Source of the DNA: Streptomyces populi
Lineage (GTDB): Bacteria; Actinomycetota; Actinomycetes; Streptomycetales; Streptomycetaceae
Length of the DNA: 64,000 bases
NCBI RefSeq assembly: GCF_002911015.1
Contig: NZ_KZ626879.1
Location: forward strand, 1 to 64,000
Direction: 5' to 3'
Position numbers and translations under genes: made by a program. Shown here in pieces: positions 16,518-25,351 of this stretch. Under the pieces are notes generated by a model. The model was given only the letters and a program-made list of their open reading frames with translations, had not been told where the DNA came from and made no database searches. Numbering within the stretch: the first letter of the stretch is position 1; each line of letters opens with the position of its first letter.

Positions 16518-18494
16518 TCAGGGCGTGGACGGCGGCCGCATGCGGAAGTCGTAGCGCGCCGGCAGGGGTTCGTCACCGAGCCGGGACCACAGCCGGTCGA
16601 CGGTCTCCGCCCCCTCGCGCAGGTCGGCGACCTCGAAGCCCGCGTCGAAGACCGCCCGCGCGTCCTCGCGGCGGCCCTCGGCGAGCAGCAGTTCGGCCTC
16701 GACGAGACGGAACCGGCCGCGCTCCCGGGTCGCGGGGTGCAGCCGCTCCCACACGGCACGCGCCTCGGCCGTACGGCGGGCCGTCAGCAGCGCGTCGATG
16801 GCCTCGCGCCCGAGCGCGGCGGTCGCCGCGGTCCACCACTGCCCGTCGTCGCGCCGCTCCCGGCACAGGTCGTCGAAGGCCTCGGCGTAGCGGTCGGCGG
16901 CGCGCTCGTCGTCGCCCGCCTCCTGGTCGGCGACGGCGAGACAGCGCAGCAACGGCCAGAGCGACGGGGCGAGTCCGAGCGCCCGTTCCCAGCTCCGCAC
17001 GGCCTGGGCCACGTCTCCGGCGTGCCACTGGGCGACTCCGAGGTGGTACTCGGCGACCGGTGTGGCGGGAGCCGTCTCCAGCATGTCGCGCCAGTGCGGC
17101 GCCACCAGCGTCTCGCCGGGCGGGCCGACCCGCCGGGGCTCCGGGAACGCTCCGGAGCGCAGCAGTTCCAGCCACGGCTCCTGGTCGTCCCCGAGCGTGC
17201 TCTCGGCGAAGGGCGTGCCGGGCAACTTGTGCGCGGCGCGCAGCACTTCGAGCGCTCCCCAGCCTGATCCGACGGCGAGGACCTCGCCGGGCGCGCTGTC
17301 GGCGTGCGGCAGCCAGGCGGCGTACGCGGCGTCGACCGCCTCCCGGGAGAGGGCACTCTCCAGGCGGCCCTCGACCTCCGCCCGCGCGGCCTCCCAGTCC
17401 GCCCCGTGCGCGCGCTCCGCGCTCACGGACAGCGGCCCGTACGCCTCCAGCCAGGAGACCTCGCTCCCGGCCTCGAGCCGTACGTGTTCGAGCTGGGTGC
17501 GGGCGAGCCCGGCCTGGATCTCGCAGTACCCGCCGGTCCCCGGCTCGGTGAGCCACTCCTGCCAGCGCCGCCCGCCGGGCCCCGAGCCCCAGACGAAGAG
17601 CTTGCGCCCGCGCAGGACGTCGGTGGACGTCTGGACCAGGCCCTCGCCCGATGCGTCGACCGCGGCGATCCAGCGGCGCCGGCCGTCGGGCACCTCGTAG
17701 AAGAAGTCGGCGGGGAAGGTGCTGTTCAGCGGGTACGTCCGGTCGGTTCCTTCGTGCGTCGGCACGGGCACCCGGCGCAGCCGTCGCTCGTAGCCGAAGT
17801 GCCAGGTCTCCTCGGCGGGGGCGATGACCCTGCGCTCCTCGGGGACCGCGATGTTGGACCACCAGTACAGCGGGGCGGGCCTCTCGTGCGGGTTGCGGAC
17901 GCGCACGCCGACGTGCAGGAAGTCGGAGCCGTCCGGCAGCCACAGATCGACCTGGAAGGGGAGGTCGCGCAGCCGTTCCCACTCCCACAGGCGGAGCATC
18001 TCGCCGCCGTCCGGGGCGGGGACCCGGGCGGCGTGGACGGGTGAGCACGACAGGGTGGTGTGCCCGGTGGCCCCGATGTTCCACTCGATGCCGCCGGAGA
18101 ACCAGGCGCCGTTGAGGGCGAAGCAGGCCGGCTGGAGCACCGGGTTGGTGTAGAGCAGTTCCGTCGCGGTGGGCTTGTGGAAGAGCGAGACGACGCGGCC
18201 GCCGTAGCCGGGCAGCACGGTGGCGCGCAGCCGGTCGTTCTCGATGACTATCGCGTCGAGTTCGCGCGGCGTCCTCTCCCGCCCGTACCCGTCGCGTATG
18301 CGCTCGGGCAGCACGCTGCGCAGCGGCTCGTACCCGATCTGCCGGGCCATGTCGCCCGGCAGGCCGACGCGGTCGCGGTCGTCGATGCGGTGCGCCTCGT
18401 CGAGGGTCCGCAGGGGCGGCAGCGGATTGCTCGGACCCAGTTCGGCCGCCGGGAGGGTCAGTACGTCACGTCGGATCGTCGTCACGACGACCAT
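16518..18494 (-). CDS. DUF5107 domain protein with C-terminal TPR-like region
   Basis: 658 residues. The first about 340 residues form the galactose-mutarotase-like DUF5107 domain: IENDRLRATVLPGYGGRVVSLFH, NGAWFSGGIEWNIGATGHT, LYWWSNIAVPE and the TYPLNSTFPADFFYE segment. From about residue 480 come TPR-like helices (VAEYHLGVAQWHAGDVAQAVR, DERAADRYAEAFDDL, AEARAVWERLHP). The fold suggests carbohydrate binding or processing, and such proteins often sit near sugar transporters, but no transporter is adjacent. The start codon is embedded in a palindrome (18489-18505). Function is not established. Confidence 0.82.
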   Translation of the reverse strand: MVVVTTIRRDVLTLPAAELGPSNPLPPLRTLDEAHRIDDRDRVGLPGDMARQIGYEPLRSVLPERIRDGYGRERTPRELDAIVIENDRLRATVLPGYGGRVVSLFHKPTATELLYTNPVLQPACFALNGAWFSGGIEWNIGATGHTTLSCSPVHAARVPAPDGGEMLRLWEWERLRDLPFQVDLWLPDGSDFLHVGVRVRNPHERPAPLYWWSNIAVPEERRVIAPAEETWHFGYERRLRRVPVPTHEGTDRTYPLNSTFPADFFYEVPDGRRRWIAAVDASGEGLVQTSTDVLRGRKLFVWGSGPGGRRWQEWLTEPGTGGYCEIQAGLARTQLEHVRLEAGSEVSWLEAYGPLSVSAERAHGADWEAARAEVEGRLESALSREAVDAAYAAWLPHADSAPGEVLAVGSGWGALEVLRAAHKLPGTPFAESTLGDDQEPWLELLRSGAFPEPRRVGPPGETLVAPHWRDMLETAPATPVAEYHLGVAQWHAGDVAQAVRSWERALGLAPSLWPLLRCLAVADQEAGDDERAADRYAEAFDDLCRERRDDGQWWTAATAALGREAIDALLTARRTAEARAVWERLHPATRERGRFRLVEAELLLAEGRREDARAVFDAGFEVADLREGAETVDRLWSRLGDEPLPARYDFRMRPPSTP

Positions 18495-18505
18495 GGAACA
18501 TGGTC
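18489..18505. promoter_or_regulatory. palindrome overlapping the DUF5107 start codon
   Basis: GACCATG-GAA-CATGGTC, perfect 7-bp arms around three bases. It covers the ATG at 18494 and could be a repressor site, like sugar-responsive LacI-type operators, or could arise by chance. Confidence 0.35.
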
Positions 18506-18571
18506 ATCGGCCTGCTGACCAGGGTGTCGGCTCACCGGAATCGGGTCAGGACTCCGCAAAGGCGCCGGCGG

Positions 18572-19120
18572 TCAGCCGGGTTCGACCATCTCCGCGGTGA
18601 TCGCCCACCGTTCGTGGTCCCGCCAGGCACCGTCGATGCGGATGAAGTCCGGTGAGAAGCCCTCGAGCCGGAAGCCGCACTTGCGGGCGAGGGCGATCGA
18701 CCCCGCGTTGCCGGGCTGCACGTTGATCTCCAGCCGGTGCAGACCCATCTCCCCGAAGGCGTACCGCACGACGAGGCCGAGGGCCTCGGTCATCAGCCCG
18801 CGTCCCGCCGCGTGCGCGAAGGCGCCGTAGCCGAGGGCACCGCACAGGAAGCCGCCCTCGACGATGTTGTTGATGTTGATGAAACCGGCGATGCCCCCGC
18901 CGTCCCGCTCGCAGACGAGGAACCCGGCCTTGGTCGGGTCCTCGATGAGCCGTCCGGCGTAGGCGGCGTAGGCGGCGGTGTCATCGGGCGGGAAGAGCCA
19001 GGGCCGGTGCAGGCTCCGGCTCTCCCCGGCCCGTGCGGTGAACTCCGGGCCGTCCTCGAGGGTGAAACGGCGAATGCCCACGCGGGGGCCTTCGGCGAGT
19101 AAGCCGATCTTCTGAGGCAT
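18572..19120 (-). CDS. GNAT family N-acetyltransferase (RimJ/RimL-like)
   Basis: 182 residues. Typical order: VGIRRFTLEDGPEFTA N-terminal strand and helix, IAGFININNIVEGGF beta4 strand, LGYGAFAHAAGRGLMTEAL with the acetyl-CoA pyrophosphate loop (AAGRGLM), then LHRLEINVQPGNAGSIALARKCGFRLEGF. The GYG and NxxS pattern places it with RimJ/RimL-type acetyltransferases that modify protein N-termini or amines. Its ATG lies six bases after a TAAGGT box, so it is probably leaderless. It lies upstream of DUF5107 by 77 bases. Confidence 0.88.
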   Translation of the reverse strand: MPQKIGLLAEGPRVGIRRFTLEDGPEFTARAGESRSLHRPWLFPPDDTAAYAAYAGRLIEDPTKAGFLVCERDGGGIAGFININNIVEGGFLCGALGYGAFAHAAGRGLMTEALGLVVRYAFGEMGLHRLEINVQPGNAGSIALARKCGFRLEGFSPDFIRIDGAWRDHERWAITAEMVEPG

Positions 19121-19126
19121 CCGGTC

Positions 19127-19132
19127 ACCTTA
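19127..19132 (-). promoter_or_regulatory. -10 box of a probable leaderless transcript (GNAT gene)
   Basis: On the minus strand TAAGGT, six bases (gaccgg), ATG at 19120. No Shine-Dalgarno sequence can fit. Confidence 0.55.
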
Positions 19133-19166
19133 CGCGAGCACGGACCCGGCGGCGGCTCTGCCGAGG

Positions 19167-20114
19167 TCAGAGCAGCGCGGGCTCCTCCAGGGTCAGTGTC
19201 CCCGCGTCCGCGTCGAGCTCGGCCCGGACACCGAACGGCATCGTCAGGGCCCCCTCCGCATGCCCGAATCCGAAGTGCTCGACGACGGGAACGCCGAGCG
19301 GACCGAGCCGGTCGGCGAACACCGCGCGGAGCTCCTCGTACGGTCCGCAGTCCACCCACGAGCCGAGCGCGACCCCGGCCACGCCGTCGAGCCAGCCTCC
19401 GCGCAGCAGTTGTGTCAGGATCCGGTCCAGTCGGTAGGCCTCTTCGCCGACGTCCTCGATCAGGAGCAGCCCTCCCCTGGCACCGGCACGGGCGTGCGGG
19501 GTGCCGAGCTCCGCGGCCAGCAGGCTGGCGCAGCCGCCGAGCGTGACACCGGTGGCCTTCCCGGGCACCAGCGCGGCGGCTTCGCCGGAGGCGACGGTCA
19601 GCACCGACTCGGGTTCGAAGAGGGTCGCCCGCAGATGCTCCTGGGACCGCTCGTTCTTCAGGAAGTCGAACGCCGCCACCATCGGTCCGTGCAGGGTAGC
19701 GAGCCCCACCCGCGTGGCGAACGCCTCGTGCAGTGCGGTGATGTCGCTGAAGCCGACGAAGACCTTGGGCCCCGCGGCCCGGACGGCGTCCCAGTCGAGC
19801 AGGTCGATCATGCGCTGGGCGCCGTACCCGCCGCGGGCGCACAGCACCGCGGTCACGTCCGGGTCGCACCAGGCCGCCTGGAAGTCGGCGGCCCGGTCGG
19901 CGTCCGTCCCCGCCAGGTAGGGGAACTCGGTGTGCCGGTCCAGGACGTGGGGCGCCACGACGGGGTCGAGGTCCCAGCCGCGCAGGATGTCGAGGCCGGC
20001 TTCGAGCCGCTCCTCGGGGACGGGCCCGCTGGGCGCGACGACCGCGACCCTGGCCCCGGCGGCGAGCCGCGCGGGTCGGGTCAGGGCGGGGATCGGTGCG
20101 GTCGTTCGTATCAC
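19167..20114 (-). CDS. S66 family LD-carboxypeptidase
   Basis: 315 residues. VAVVAPSGP near residue 24, CARGGYGAQRMIDLLDW near 92, nucleophile S123 in VGFSDIT, a glutamate in LLIEDVGEEAYRLDR and a histidine in FGFGHAEGALTMPFG complete the Ser-Glu-His triad of LdcA/MccF. The enzyme removes the terminal D-amino acid from tetrapeptides of recycled murein, or inactivates microcin-C-like peptides. It has no signal peptide and is cytosolic. The start is GTG 20114 with GGAG about ten bases upstream. It lies 144 bases downstream of an S9-M20-M55 peptidase operon and may extend it. Confidence 0.9.
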   Translation of the reverse strand: MIRTTAPIPALTRPARLAAGARVAVVAPSGPVPEERLEAGLDILRGWDLDPVVAPHVLDRHTEFPYLAGTDADRAADFQAAWCDPDVTAVLCARGGYGAQRMIDLLDWDAVRAAGPKVFVGFSDITALHEAFATRVGLATLHGPMVAAFDFLKNERSQEHLRATLFEPESVLTVASGEAAALVPGKATGVTLGGCASLLAAELGTPHARAGARGGLLLIEDVGEEAYRLDRILTQLLRGGWLDGVAGVALGSWVDCGPYEELRAVFADRLGPLGVPVVEHFGFGHAEGALTMPFGVRAELDADAGTLTLEEPALL

Positions 20115-20137
20115 TCGTGCGGCTCCGGTCGCTGGTG

Positions 20138-20182
20138 GTTCATGTGCGGGCGGTTCATGTGCGGGCGGTTCATGTGTCGGCG
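20138..20182. repeat. three tandem copies of a 15-base unit
   Basis: gttcatgtgcgggcg occurs at 20138-20152 and 20153-20167, with a variant (gttcatgtgtcggcg) at 20168-20182. It lies in the spacer between the S9 peptidase stop and the S66 start. It has no spacer structure and is too short to be a CRISPR. Confidence 0.85.
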
Positions 20183-20258
20183 CCCCGTCCGGGGGTGGTC
20201 GTCCGGCGCCGGGTGGGGCGGGGGGATCCGCCCGGTCCCTCCCCGGCGGCTGGCCGCC

Positions 20259-22232
20259 TCATTTCGACAGCTCCAGGGTGGGGATGCCGGGCGGATTCAG
20301 TCCGAGGACCTGGGCGTACAGGGAGAGTTCGGCCTCCAGGGCGCGTTCCATCGTCTCGGCGCGCCGGAAACCGTGCCCCTCCCCCTCGAAGGCGATGTAG
20401 GCGTGCGGGACACGGCGGCCCTGCTCCTCGACACGGGCCAGGAAGCGTTCGCACTGCGCGGGCGGGCAGACGGCGTCGTCGAGCCCCTGGAGCAGCAGGA
20501 AGGGAGCGGTGATCCGGTCGGCGTGCGTGGACGGCGACCGCTCCGTGTACCGGCCCGGCACCTCGGCGATCGGGCCGACGAGCGATTCCAGGTACTGCGA
20601 CTCGAAGTCGTGGGTCTCGCCCGAGGCCCACTCGGTGAGGTCGATCACGGGATAGAGGATCGTGCCGCAGGCGTAGACGTCGGTGGTGGCCAGCGAGGCG
20701 GCGGTCGTCCAGCCTCCCGCGCTGCCGCCGCGGATCGCGAGCCGCCGCCGGTCCGCGGTGCCCTCGTCGGCGAGGGCGAGCGCGACGGCGGCGCAGTCCT
20801 CGACGTCGACGACACCCCACTGTTCGCGCAGCAGGTTGCGGTACTCCCGTCCGTGGCCGGTCGATCCGCCGTAGTTGACCTCGGCCACCCCGATCCCCCG
20901 GGAGGTGAAGTAGGCGATCTCCAGGTCGAGGACCAGGGGTGACCTGCTGGTGGGGCCGCCGTGGACCCGTACGACGTACGGCGGGAGTTCGTCGGCGCGG
21001 CCGACGTGGCCGGGGTGGTGCGGCGGGTAGACGTGCGCGTGCACCTCGCGTCCGTCGGGGCCGGCGAAGGTACGGATCTGGGGCTCGGGGTAGTACGCGG
21101 GGTCGACCGGGCCGTCGTGCGCGGCGCCGATCACCCGGGCCCGGCCGGTGCGGGCGTCCAGTTCGACGACCTCGTAGGCGCTGCGGGGGCTGGCTCCGAC
21201 GCCGACGACCCTGCTGCCGTGGACGGCGAGCGTGGACGCGAACTCGGTCCAGGGACCCGCCGTGTCGACGAGTTCGCCGGTCTCGGGGTCCAGTATCCCG
21301 AGCAGGGTGGCGCCCCGCCCGTGCACGACGGCGACCAGACCGCTGTCCAGCGGCGCGAACCAGCGGAGTCCGATCCTCCAGAGGGGGCCGCCGAACTCCT
21401 CCTCGCGCGGACAGACGGCGATCGCCCCGCCCTCCGCGCCGAGACGGTAGAGGTTCCACCAGCCGCTGCGGTCGCTGACGTAGAGCAGCGTGCCGTCGGC
21501 CGCCCAGTCGGCCTGGACGACGGACTCCTCCGGGCCCCCCGCGACGACTCGCGGGTCGGACAGCGTGCCGTGCCCGGTGACGTCCGCGAGGATCACCTCG
21601 GTGCCGTCCCAGGGCATGCGCGGGTGGTCCCAGGCGAGCCAGGCCGCCTGCCGGCCGTCGGGCGAGAGCCGGGGCCCGGTGACGAACCGGTGCCGCCCGT
21701 CGGACAGTTCGCGCACGGCGTCCCGGTCCCGCGCCGCCGATCCGTCCAGCGGCACCGCGACGACGGCCCGGCGCACATCGGCGGGTCCCTCCCCGGTGAA
21801 CTCCTCCATGACGCACCAGACCTCGCCGTGCTCCGGCCGCAGCTGCGGATCCACCCAGCGCAGTCCGCCGCCCACCGGCGAGAGCGGGGTCAACGGGCGC
21901 GGTTCGCCTCCGGGCTCGCAGACGTGGAGGCGCTGATCGGCGAAGTCGACGAAGACGATCAGCGGGCCTTCGGGAAGCATGATCCCCGCCCAGGGGCTGC
22001 CGCCGTACTCGATGACGCGGCTGCGCACGTTCCAGGGGGCCGGGAGGACGGGCTCCTCGGTGCCGTCGGCCTTCCGCCGGACCAGTGTGTGCCGCCCGCC
22101 TTCGGCCGGCCGGGGCTCGGTCCACCAGGCCTCGTCGCCGACGAACCCGACGAACTCGGGACGGCCGTCGTGCGCGGCGGCGAGCCTCGCACCGATCGGC
22201 GAGGGCCATGAACCGTACGGCGTGGTCTGCAT
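20259..22232 (-). CDS. S9 family prolyl-oligopeptidase-type peptidase
   Basis: 657 residues: an N-terminal beta-propeller of about 380 residues and a C-terminal alpha/beta-hydrolase domain. Catalytic residues: S504 in IRGGSAGGW, Asp in LQGLDDAVCPP, His in FEGEGHGFR. PYVVRVHGGPTSR supplies the oxyanion strand. It lacks a signal peptide, so it is a cytosolic dipeptidyl/acylaminoacyl-peptidase-like enzyme cutting short peptides. Its start lies nine bases after the M20 gene stop, in one operon with M20 and M55. Confidence 0.9.
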   Translation of the reverse strand: MQTTPYGSWPSPIGARLAAAHDGRPEFVGFVGDEAWWTEPRPAEGGRHTLVRRKADGTEEPVLPAPWNVRSRVIEYGGSPWAGIMLPEGPLIVFVDFADQRLHVCEPGGEPRPLTPLSPVGGGLRWVDPQLRPEHGEVWCVMEEFTGEGPADVRRAVVAVPLDGSAARDRDAVRELSDGRHRFVTGPRLSPDGRQAAWLAWDHPRMPWDGTEVILADVTGHGTLSDPRVVAGGPEESVVQADWAADGTLLYVSDRSGWWNLYRLGAEGGAIAVCPREEEFGGPLWRIGLRWFAPLDSGLVAVVHGRGATLLGILDPETGELVDTAGPWTEFASTLAVHGSRVVGVGASPRSAYEVVELDARTGRARVIGAAHDGPVDPAYYPEPQIRTFAGPDGREVHAHVYPPHHPGHVGRADELPPYVVRVHGGPTSRSPLVLDLEIAYFTSRGIGVAEVNYGGSTGHGREYRNLLREQWGVVDVEDCAAVALALADEGTADRRRLAIRGGSAGGWTTAASLATTDVYACGTILYPVIDLTEWASGETHDFESQYLESLVGPIAEVPGRYTERSPSTHADRITAPFLLLQGLDDAVCPPAQCERFLARVEEQGRRVPHAYIAFEGEGHGFRRAETMERALEAELSLYAQVLGLNPPGIPTLELSK

Positions 22233-22241
22233 CTCGTCCCC

Positions 22242-23546
22242 CTAGGCCGTGCGCAGGAAGCGGTCGAGGACCCGGACGCCGAAGTGGAGCGCCTCGACCG
22301 GGACACGTTCGTCGACTCCGTGGAACATCGCCTGGTAGTCGAAGCCCTCGGGGAGCCTGAGCGGCGAGAAGCCGTAGCCGGTGATGCCGAGGCGGGAGAA
22401 CTGCTTGGCGTCCGTGCCGCCCGACATGCAGTAGGGGACGACATGGCCCTCGGGTGCGAACTCCTCGACGACCGCGCGCATCCGCGCGTACGTCGGCGAG
22501 TCGAGCGGCGACTGGAGGGCCACCCCGTGGTGGTAGAACTCCCACTCCACGTCCGGTCCGGTGAGTTCGTCCATGGTCGTGTGGAACTCGTCCTCGCCGC
22601 CGGGCAGATAGCGGCCGTCCACATAGGCGACGGCCTCCCCCGGGATCACGTTGACCTTGTAACCGGCGCTCAGCATCGTCGGGTTGGCGCTGTTGCGGAC
22701 GGTCGCCTCGACGAGCGAGGCGGCCGGGCCGAGCTTGCTCAGCAGGGCGTCCGCGTCGTCCGGGCCGCCGTCCACGCCGTACAGGGCGGCGAGTTCGGTC
22801 AGGGCGGCCCGCAGGATCGGGGTGATGCGCGGCGGCCACTCGTGGGCACCGATGCGGGCGACCGCGGCGGCCAGGCGGGTCACCGCGTTGCTCCGGTTCA
22901 CCTTGGAGCCGTGGCCCGCCCGTCCCCGCGCGGTGAGCTTGATCCAGCCGGTGCCGCGCTCGCCCGCCGCGATGGGATACAGCTGCCGTCCCGCGCCGTC
23001 GTGGAAGGTGAACGCCCCCGACTCGCCGACGCCCTCGGTGCAGCCCTCGAAGAGTTCGGGGTGCTCGTCGGCCAGGAAGCCCGCGCCGTCCGCGGCGCTC
23101 GCCTCCTCGTCGGCGGTGAAGGCGATGACCAGGTCGCGCCGGGGCCGTACCCCCTCGCGGGCCCAGGACCGGACGACGGAGAGGATCATCGCGTCCATGT
23201 TCTTCATGTCGACCGCGCCGCGTCCCCAGACGACACCGTCGCGGACCTCCCCGGAGAACGGGTGGACGCTCCAGTCCTCCGCCTGGGCGGGCACCACGTC
23301 CAGATGACCGTGGACGAGCAGCGCGTCGGCGGACGGGTCGGTGCCCTCCAGGCGGGCCACGACGTTCGTACGCCCCTCGGTGCGCTCCAGGAGTGTGGGC
23401 TCCAGGCCCGCCTCGGCGAGCAGCGCGGCGGCGTACTCGGCGGCCGGGCGCTCCCGGCACTCCCCGCCGCCCCGGTTGGTCGTGTCGATCCGGATGAGGT
23501 CGGAGGTGAACCGGACGACCTCGTCGAGTGCGCGTTCGTCAGCCAT
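22242..23546 (-). CDS. M20/M25/M40 family metallopeptidase
   Basis: 434 residues from ATG 23546 (GGAGGAG upstream). Metal and catalytic motifs in order: LLVHGHLDVVPA (His, Asp), RGAVDMKNM (bridging Asp), TADEEAS (general-base and metal Glu), GESGAF (Glu/Asp ligand) and MFHGVDERV (C-terminal His). The lid or dimerisation domain lies around RGRAGHGSKVNRSNAV. It hydrolyses N-acyl amino acids or dipeptides in the cytosol. The start overlaps the end of the M55 gene by eight bases, and the S9 gene follows after nine. Confidence 0.92.
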   Translation of the reverse strand: MADERALDEVVRFTSDLIRIDTTNRGGGECRERPAAEYAAALLAEAGLEPTLLERTEGRTNVVARLEGTDPSADALLVHGHLDVVPAQAEDWSVHPFSGEVRDGVVWGRGAVDMKNMDAMILSVVRSWAREGVRPRRDLVIAFTADEEASAADGAGFLADEHPELFEGCTEGVGESGAFTFHDGAGRQLYPIAAGERGTGWIKLTARGRAGHGSKVNRSNAVTRLAAAVARIGAHEWPPRITPILRAALTELAALYGVDGGPDDADALLSKLGPAASLVEATVRNSANPTMLSAGYKVNVIPGEAVAYVDGRYLPGGEDEFHTTMDELTGPDVEWEFYHHGVALQSPLDSPTYARMRAVVEEFAPEGHVVPYCMSGGTDAKQFSRLGITGYGFSPLRLPEGFDYQAMFHGVDERVPVEALHFGVRVLDRFLRTA

Positions 23547-24372
23547 ACTGCTCCTCCACTGCGGCCGAGACGATCGTGGTGACCGCCTTGAAGGTACGAA
23601 TCCCCTCGTACATCGTGTCGCTGGTGTACGCGATCTTCCGTTCACCGACGCGGCCGACCCCCGGCACGACGGTGGCGGCCATGGCCAGGTGCTCGGCGTC
23701 GAACTCCAGGGCGATGGTGAACGGCCCGCCGACGACCGGCTCGCGCCGCACCGCGAGCGCCGCCGCCTCCTTGGCCGCGGCCCGGATGTCCGCGGCGGTC
23801 CTGGCCGGGGTGCGGCACACGGCCGCGTACCGCGAGACGTGGTCCTTCACGGCGACCTTCAGCGCCTCGGGCGCGTACCCCAGCGCGTCCTCGCAGGCCA
23901 CGTCGTCGCCGGTGACGAGCACGACCGGTACGCCGTACTCGGCGACGACACGGGCGTTGAGCAGGCCCTCGCTGGCCCGTACGTCGTCGACCCACACGCC
24001 CGTGATGGAGTTCGCCAGATAGGTGTGGGCGAGGACGCCTTCCATGCCCGCCCCCGCGTGGTACCCGACGAACGCGATGCCGTCCACGTCCCCGTGCTGC
24101 ACGCCCTCGACCATGGACAGCGCCTTGTGCCGTCCGGTGAGCATCTCCGCTCTCTCGTCGAGCCGCTCCAGCAGGAGGTTCCGCATGGTCCAATGGGCTT
24201 CGTTGATCAGCACCTCGTCGGCGCCGCCGTCGAGGAAGCCGAGCACCGCGGCGTTCACGTCCGAGGTGAACAGCGCGCGGCACCGCTCCCACTGGGGAGT
24301 CCCCGGCAACACGTCGGCCGGCCAGGTCACACCTGTGGCGCCTTCCATGTCGGCGCTGATGAGGATCTTCAT
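23539..24372 (-). CDS. M55 family D-aminopeptidase (DppA-like)
   Basis: 277 residues. The zinc-ligand pattern of Bacillus DppA is kept with nearly the same numbering: D8 and E10 in SADMEG, H60 in INEAH, H105 in VGYHAG, and E135 in RASEG; H115 in LAHT is the usual catalytic position. The known enzyme is a self-compartmentalising decamer that frees D-alanine from D-Ala peptides, i.e. from wall-derived peptides. The start follows TACGGT by six bases, so the operon M55-M20-S9 is probably transcribed as a leaderless mRNA. Confidence 0.9.
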   Translation of the reverse strand: MKILISADMEGATGVTWPADVLPGTPQWERCRALFTSDVNAAVLGFLDGGADEVLINEAHWTMRNLLLERLDERAEMLTGRHKALSMVEGVQHGDVDGIAFVGYHAGAGMEGVLAHTYLANSITGVWVDDVRASEGLLNARVVAEYGVPVVLVTGDDVACEDALGYAPEALKVAVKDHVSRYAAVCRTPARTAADIRAAAKEAAALAVRREPVVGGPFTIALEFDAEHLAMAATVVPGVGRVGERKIAYTSDTMYEGIRTFKAVTTIVSAAVEEQYG

Positions 24373-24378
24373 GCCGAA

Positions 24379-24384
24379 ACCGTA
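24379..24384 (-). promoter_or_regulatory. -10 box of a probable leaderless transcript (M55 operon)
   Basis: On the minus strand TACGGT, six bases (ttcggc), ATG at 24372. No ribosome-binding site is possible. Confidence 0.5.
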
Positions 24385-24447
24385 CGCGCTTCGGCCCGGA
24401 CCCGGCAGAGCCTGTGGACAACTCCGGCGGGTCCCGGACCACCGGTG

Positions 24448-25173
24448 TCAGCCGGGACGGCCGGCCACCAGCCACCGCGACGGAAGCTCGATGAGGGTGC
24501 CGTCGGAGGTGTGCTCGGTCGTGAGGAGCGGGAGTTCGCCGCTCGCGAGGACCGTGAGGCCGGCCCGGCGCAGATGCTCGGGGACCGCCGCGTCCGCGAC
24601 CTCGCCCGGGGCGATGCCGTGCCGGAACACCGGGGCCAGCTTGGCCGGGGGGCCGTCCGGGCCCTGGGCCAGCGCGCGCAGGAGCGGACCGGCGGCCTCG
24701 GCGAGTTCGACCAGGAAGACCCGGCCCCGGTCGCCCGTCAGGGTGGCCAGGCCGTCCGCCAGTGGCTGCCGGTCGTGCGGCTCGGTCTGGTGGAGCACGC
24801 CCCGCATGTAGACGTTGGCGTCGCCGAGCTCGGCGTGCAGCGCCTCGGCCTCGGCCTCGTCCGCCGCGTCGAGCAGCCGGTACCGGGCCCGGCCCGCCGG
24901 ATCGGCGGTGCGGGCGTGGTCGAGTGCCGCGGGCGCGAGGTCGGTGCCGACGACCGTGGGGAACCGGTCGGCCAGGAAGCGGGTCTGGGTGCCGTTGCCG
25001 CAGCCGAGGTCCACCAGGGGCAGGTCGGGTGCCGTCAGGTGCGGCTCGAAGCGGGCGAGGTGGACCGCGGCCGTGAGCGCGGGCTCGGCGTCCCAGAGGA
25101 CCCCGCCCTGTCCGCCGGGGGCCTCGCGCCAGAAGCCCTCCCAGGCCTCCCTGTACCGACTGCTCACACTCAT
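24448..25173 (-). CDS. class I SAM-dependent methyltransferase
   Basis: 241 residues from ATG 25173, preceded by GGGAG. PLVDLGCGNGTQTRFLAD is motif I, VVGTDLAPAALDHAR the acidic motif, ANVYMRGVLHQTEP motif post-II/III and GRVFLVELAEAAGPLL the following strand. The substrate is not evident. It is transcribed toward the M55 operon, with 75 bases between, but the operon has its own promoter box. An alternative GTG start at 25272 would add 33 Pro/Gly-rich residues with no better site. Confidence 0.85.
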   Translation of the reverse strand: MSVSSRYREAWEGFWREAPGGQGGVLWDAEPALTAAVHLARFEPHLTAPDLPLVDLGCGNGTQTRFLADRFPTVVGTDLAPAALDHARTADPAGRARYRLLDAADEAEAEALHAELGDANVYMRGVLHQTEPHDRQPLADGLATLTGDRGRVFLVELAEAAGPLLRALAQGPDGPPAKLAPVFRHGIAPGEVADAAVPEHLRRAGLTVLASGELPLLTTEHTSDGTLIELPSRWLVAGRPG

Positions 25174-25351
25174 GCCCGCTCCCGGGGTCGTGATCGGGCC
25201 CACCGGTCCGGCGGGCCCGATCGGTCTACCGCGCCCGGTGTGCGGCGACAAGCCGACGGCGCGTTCCTTCACCGCCCGTTCGGACCTCGTACGCCTTCGT
25301 GCGCCTACGCGCGCCGGAGCCGACCCCGTTGCGGGGCACCGCGCGGACGGA

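Noticed and set aside
20138..20182. Tandem repeats as a CRISPR array
   Set aside because: Only three adjoining 15-base units without spacers and no cas genes.
20170..23460. A 1096-codon minus-strand frame over the S9 and M20 genes
   Set aside because: It is a frame-shifted shadow of two well-supported genes, with an extreme arginine content.
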